A stretch of DNA of 46,965 nucleotides from a virus. This document shows, one piece after another, positions 45,747 to 46,965 of this stretch; the stretch's first letter is position 1, and each line of letters starts with the position of its first letter. The DNA lies in the IMG/VR virus record IMGVR_UViG_3300042922_000909, positions 1 through 46,965 of that record, one strand, 5' to 3'. The notes below the pieces were generated by a model. That model had not been told where the DNA came from and did no database searches. It saw only the letters and a program-made list of their open reading frames with translations. The position numbers were made by a program, and so were the translations under genes.

Positions 45747-45963
45747 AATCGTCCTCTGGCACCGCAGCTTCACCCAACCCACTCAGCTTGTCCAAGTGCA
45801 CGTCGATCGCCCGCCGATCCCATCTTCTCGTCGCCGACAAAGCGGGCGGCATCGAGCCCACCAGCACCCACTTGGCGAACGTCGGCGCGCTTACCCCGCA
45901 ATAGGCCGCCGCCTGCTTCTGCGTCATCAGGCGGGCGGGGGAGTTATCATTCGCTGCCTTCAT
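45685..45963 (-). CDS. Excisionase-like helix-turn-helix protein (92 aa)
   Basis: The protein has the winged-HTH/AlpA-like motif LMTQKQAAAYCGVSAPTFAKWV and RWDRRAIDVHLDKLSG, as in small excisionases and MerR-like DNA-binding proteins. It is directly upstream of, and overlaps, the integrase gene. It probably directs excision by bending DNA at the attachment site. The N-terminus again has the ANDN element (MKAANDNSP). Confidence 0.8.
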   Translation of the reverse strand: MKAANDNSPARLMTQKQAAAYCGVSAPTFAKWVLVGSMPPALSATRRWDRRAIDVHLDKLSGLGEAAVPEDDYDRRKRERDARKAARGGVCY

Positions 45964-45967
45964 GCCG

Positions 45968-46276
45968 TTATCCTTTCCCGTGCGCCTTCCGGTACGCCTG
46001 CTCTTCGGGCGTCGTCTCTCTCAGCCAAGCCGAATCAAGCCACTTGAGAAACTGCTCGTTGGCGGCCGCCTTCGCCTCGTCGGCCGTATCCGCGAAGCCA
46101 AGTTGCGTTACCTTGGCTAAGTGCGTGAGCCCGTTCATGCTCCACGTGTACCGGCCGTTTTCGAAGCCACCGGTTGTGTGACGAAAAACCACCGCAAACG
46201 CATGCGTACCGAGCCCGCCAACCCACTCCTCGTCGTGAACGTCCGAAACGGGCACCTTTCTCCAGCGCAGTCCCAT
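45968..46276 (-). CDS. Small hypothetical protein, first gene of the integrase operon (102 aa)
   Basis: ATG 46276 follows AGGAG. The protein has VVFRHTTGGFENGRYTWSMNG and a helical C-terminal half (DTADEAKAAANEQFLKWL). It is a phage hypothetical found in Rhizobiales prophages. It is 4 bases upstream of the excisionase-like gene and 15 bases downstream of a LexA-type box, so it heads the operon. Confidence 0.65.
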   Translation of the reverse strand: MGLRWRKVPVSDVHDEEWVGGLGTHAFAVVFRHTTGGFENGRYTWSMNGLTHLAKVTQLGFADTADEAKAAANEQFLKWLDSAWLRETTPEEQAYRKAHGKG

Positions 46277-46290
46277 GGCTCTCTCCTATA

Positions 46291-46305
46291 GAACAAAAAG
46301 AGAAC
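46291..46305. promoter_or_regulatory. LexA-type SOS box before the integrase operon
   Basis: GAAC-N7-GAAC on the plus strand (GTTC-N7-GTTC on the minus) is the alphaproteobacterial LexA box. It ends 15 bases before the ATG of the first operon gene. The rest of 46277-46545 holds no supported gene. Confidence 0.65.
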
Positions 46306-46545
46306 ATACCGCAGGATGGTGCGCGGAGTCGACGAGGGGTCGGCAGTTTCACGATGAGATATTGTAACATCCGAGGGTTGTGGTACTTTATTCCTGTGCA
46401 GCGGCGTGGAAGGACACGCATAGTCCGCTTGATGTCGGGGAACTGAGCGCCGGCGGGTTCCGGATACGCCGGTAAAGTTGCGGAGTAATTCAACCCTCGA
46501 GCCGGTGTCGAGTCCGGCCTGCGCGCCTGTGTTACCCTCCACCCC

Positions 46546-46791
46546 ATGGCCTACCTGTGGTTTTCCGAACCCGTCCCCGTGTGGATCAAGCCGACCAAAT
46601 GCAAGCACGTCTCGCATGTGGAAGAGGCGGCTGAGGTGATGCTGCGGAACTGGCCCAAGGGCAAAGGTCGGCAAGCCTGCCTGACCGCCCGCATCGCCTG
46701 CTTGGCTGCGTTGGACGGAACGGGGAGCATCGAAGAAGCCCGCTCCGCTTTTGAAGCCGCAGCTCGTGAGGCTGGGATTTTGGGGAAATGA
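46546..46791 (+). CDS. DUF982 family protein
   Basis: The 81-aa protein has FSEPVPVWI, HVEEAAEVMLRNWPKGKG and IEEARSAFEAAAREAGIL, the pattern of DUF982, a small family largely limited to Rhizobiales. It stands alone on the plus strand, facing the end of the leftward operon. It is probably a host-derived moron with unknown function. No clear ribosome site precedes ATG 46546. Confidence 0.8.
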   Translation: MAYLWFSEPVPVWIKPTKCKHVSHVEEAAEVMLRNWPKGKGRQACLTARIACLAALDGTGSIEEARSAFEAAAREAGILGK

Positions 46792-46793
46792 GG

Positions 46794-46965
46794 TCATGCG
46801 GGCTCCTTCGGGGGAGGGGGAAGGGGCATCCAGTGAGTGGGGCTCCGCAATTCGCAAACGCAAAAGCCAGCGTCCTCATGCCATTGGCAAGGGCACACCA
46901 GATCAGGCAGTTCAAGTTCAGCGCCCGGCGCGAACACGATGATCCAGCGACCATCCTTCGGAGCC
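46794..46965 (-). CDS. DUF551-type phage protein, C-terminal part (joins the gene at 1-365)
   Basis: The minus-strand frame is open from base 46965 to a stop at 46794 and contains KDGRWIIVF, a Cys-rich middle and THWMPLPPPP near the end. The two bases left over at 2-1 and the first base here complete a codon, and total length 537 nt is divisible by three. This is direct evidence that the two window ends are contiguous in the molecule. Confidence 0.8.
   Translation of the reverse strand, partial: APKDGRWIIVFAPGAELELPDLVCPCQWHEDAGFCVCELRSPTHWMPLPPPPKEPA

Noticed and set aside
46135-46863. Minus-strand frame opposite DUF982 (242 codons)
   Set aside because: The plus-strand DUF982 gene has a recognisable family pattern. 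The minus frame has shadow composition and runs across the LexA box.
1-46965. CRISPR array, insertion sequence or rRNA gene
   Set aside because: No regularly spaced repeat-spacer array, transposase, IS ends or rRNA sequence was seen.

Overview
The window reads as a complete siphophage genome of the HK97 and gene-transfer-agent-like type, infecting an alphaproteobacterium, probably of the order Rhizobiales (Hyphomicrobiales). The host call rests on GC-rich coding, a DUF982 gene, a GTTC-N7-GTTC LexA-type box, DUF6511, a GTA-gp10-type tail chaperone and a NlpC plus TipJ-like tail-tip module. The two ends join. A minus-strand gene open at base 1 continues in frame into a minus-strand frame open at base 46965, and the joined 178-aa product ends in a typical DUF551 C-terminus. 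The attP-like region near 44.4-44.7 kb has integrase-type arm repeats on both sides of a tRNA-Lys(CUU) 3' half. Both facts fit a circular, excised or circularly assembled phage rather than a prophage bounded by attL and attR.

Layout. 0-2.05 kb (minus, continuing across the ends to 46.8 kb): leftward early operon of small and coiled-coil genes. 2.07-2.93 kb: S24-type repressor flanked by two nearly identical inverted operator/promoter blocks. 2.96-9.5 kb (plus): rightward early genes, namely a Cro-like HTH, a protein with four KOW-like repeats, a RecA-like ATPase, a DUF669 protein, an Nmad5-like protein, a Cas4/RecB-type nuclease and an SF2 helicase. 9.5-10.9 kb: orphan DNA methyltransferase and a minus-strand HicAB pair. 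11-15.5 kb: DUF6511 protein, primase-polymerase/helicase, a repeat-rich candidate origin and a VRR-NUC nuclease. 15.6-17.3 kb: small genes, twin palindromes and an HNH endonuclease. 17.35-26.2 kb: TerS, TerL, portal, prohead protease, capsid, connectors, tail tube and tail chaperones with a -1 frameshift site. 26.5-37.1 kb: tape measure, tail tip (NlpC peptidase, TipJ-like hub), a set of small tip/fibre genes and a tail fibre. 37.1-38.4 kb: endolysin, holin and a spanin-like protein. 38.4-40.3 kb: phosphoesterase and nucleotide-related genes. 40.3-43.2 kb: accessory region with three paralogous small proteins, two divergent XRE regulators and an RTX Ca-binding protein. 43.35-44 kb: SRAP protein. 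44.4-46.3 kb: attP, integrase, excisionase-like gene and a small gene behind a LexA box. 46.5-46.8 kb: DUF982 gene.

How it works together (inference). The repressor is expected to shut both early promoters through the twin operator blocks, and its S24 domain gives RecA-triggered self-cleavage on DNA damage. A LexA-type box in front of the integrase/excisionase operon would couple excision to the same signal. The rightward operon supplies recombination and replication, late genes build an HK97-type head and a flexible long tail, and the 40-43 kb region looks like lysogenic-conversion cargo. That cargo region is the best candidate for an undescribed system.
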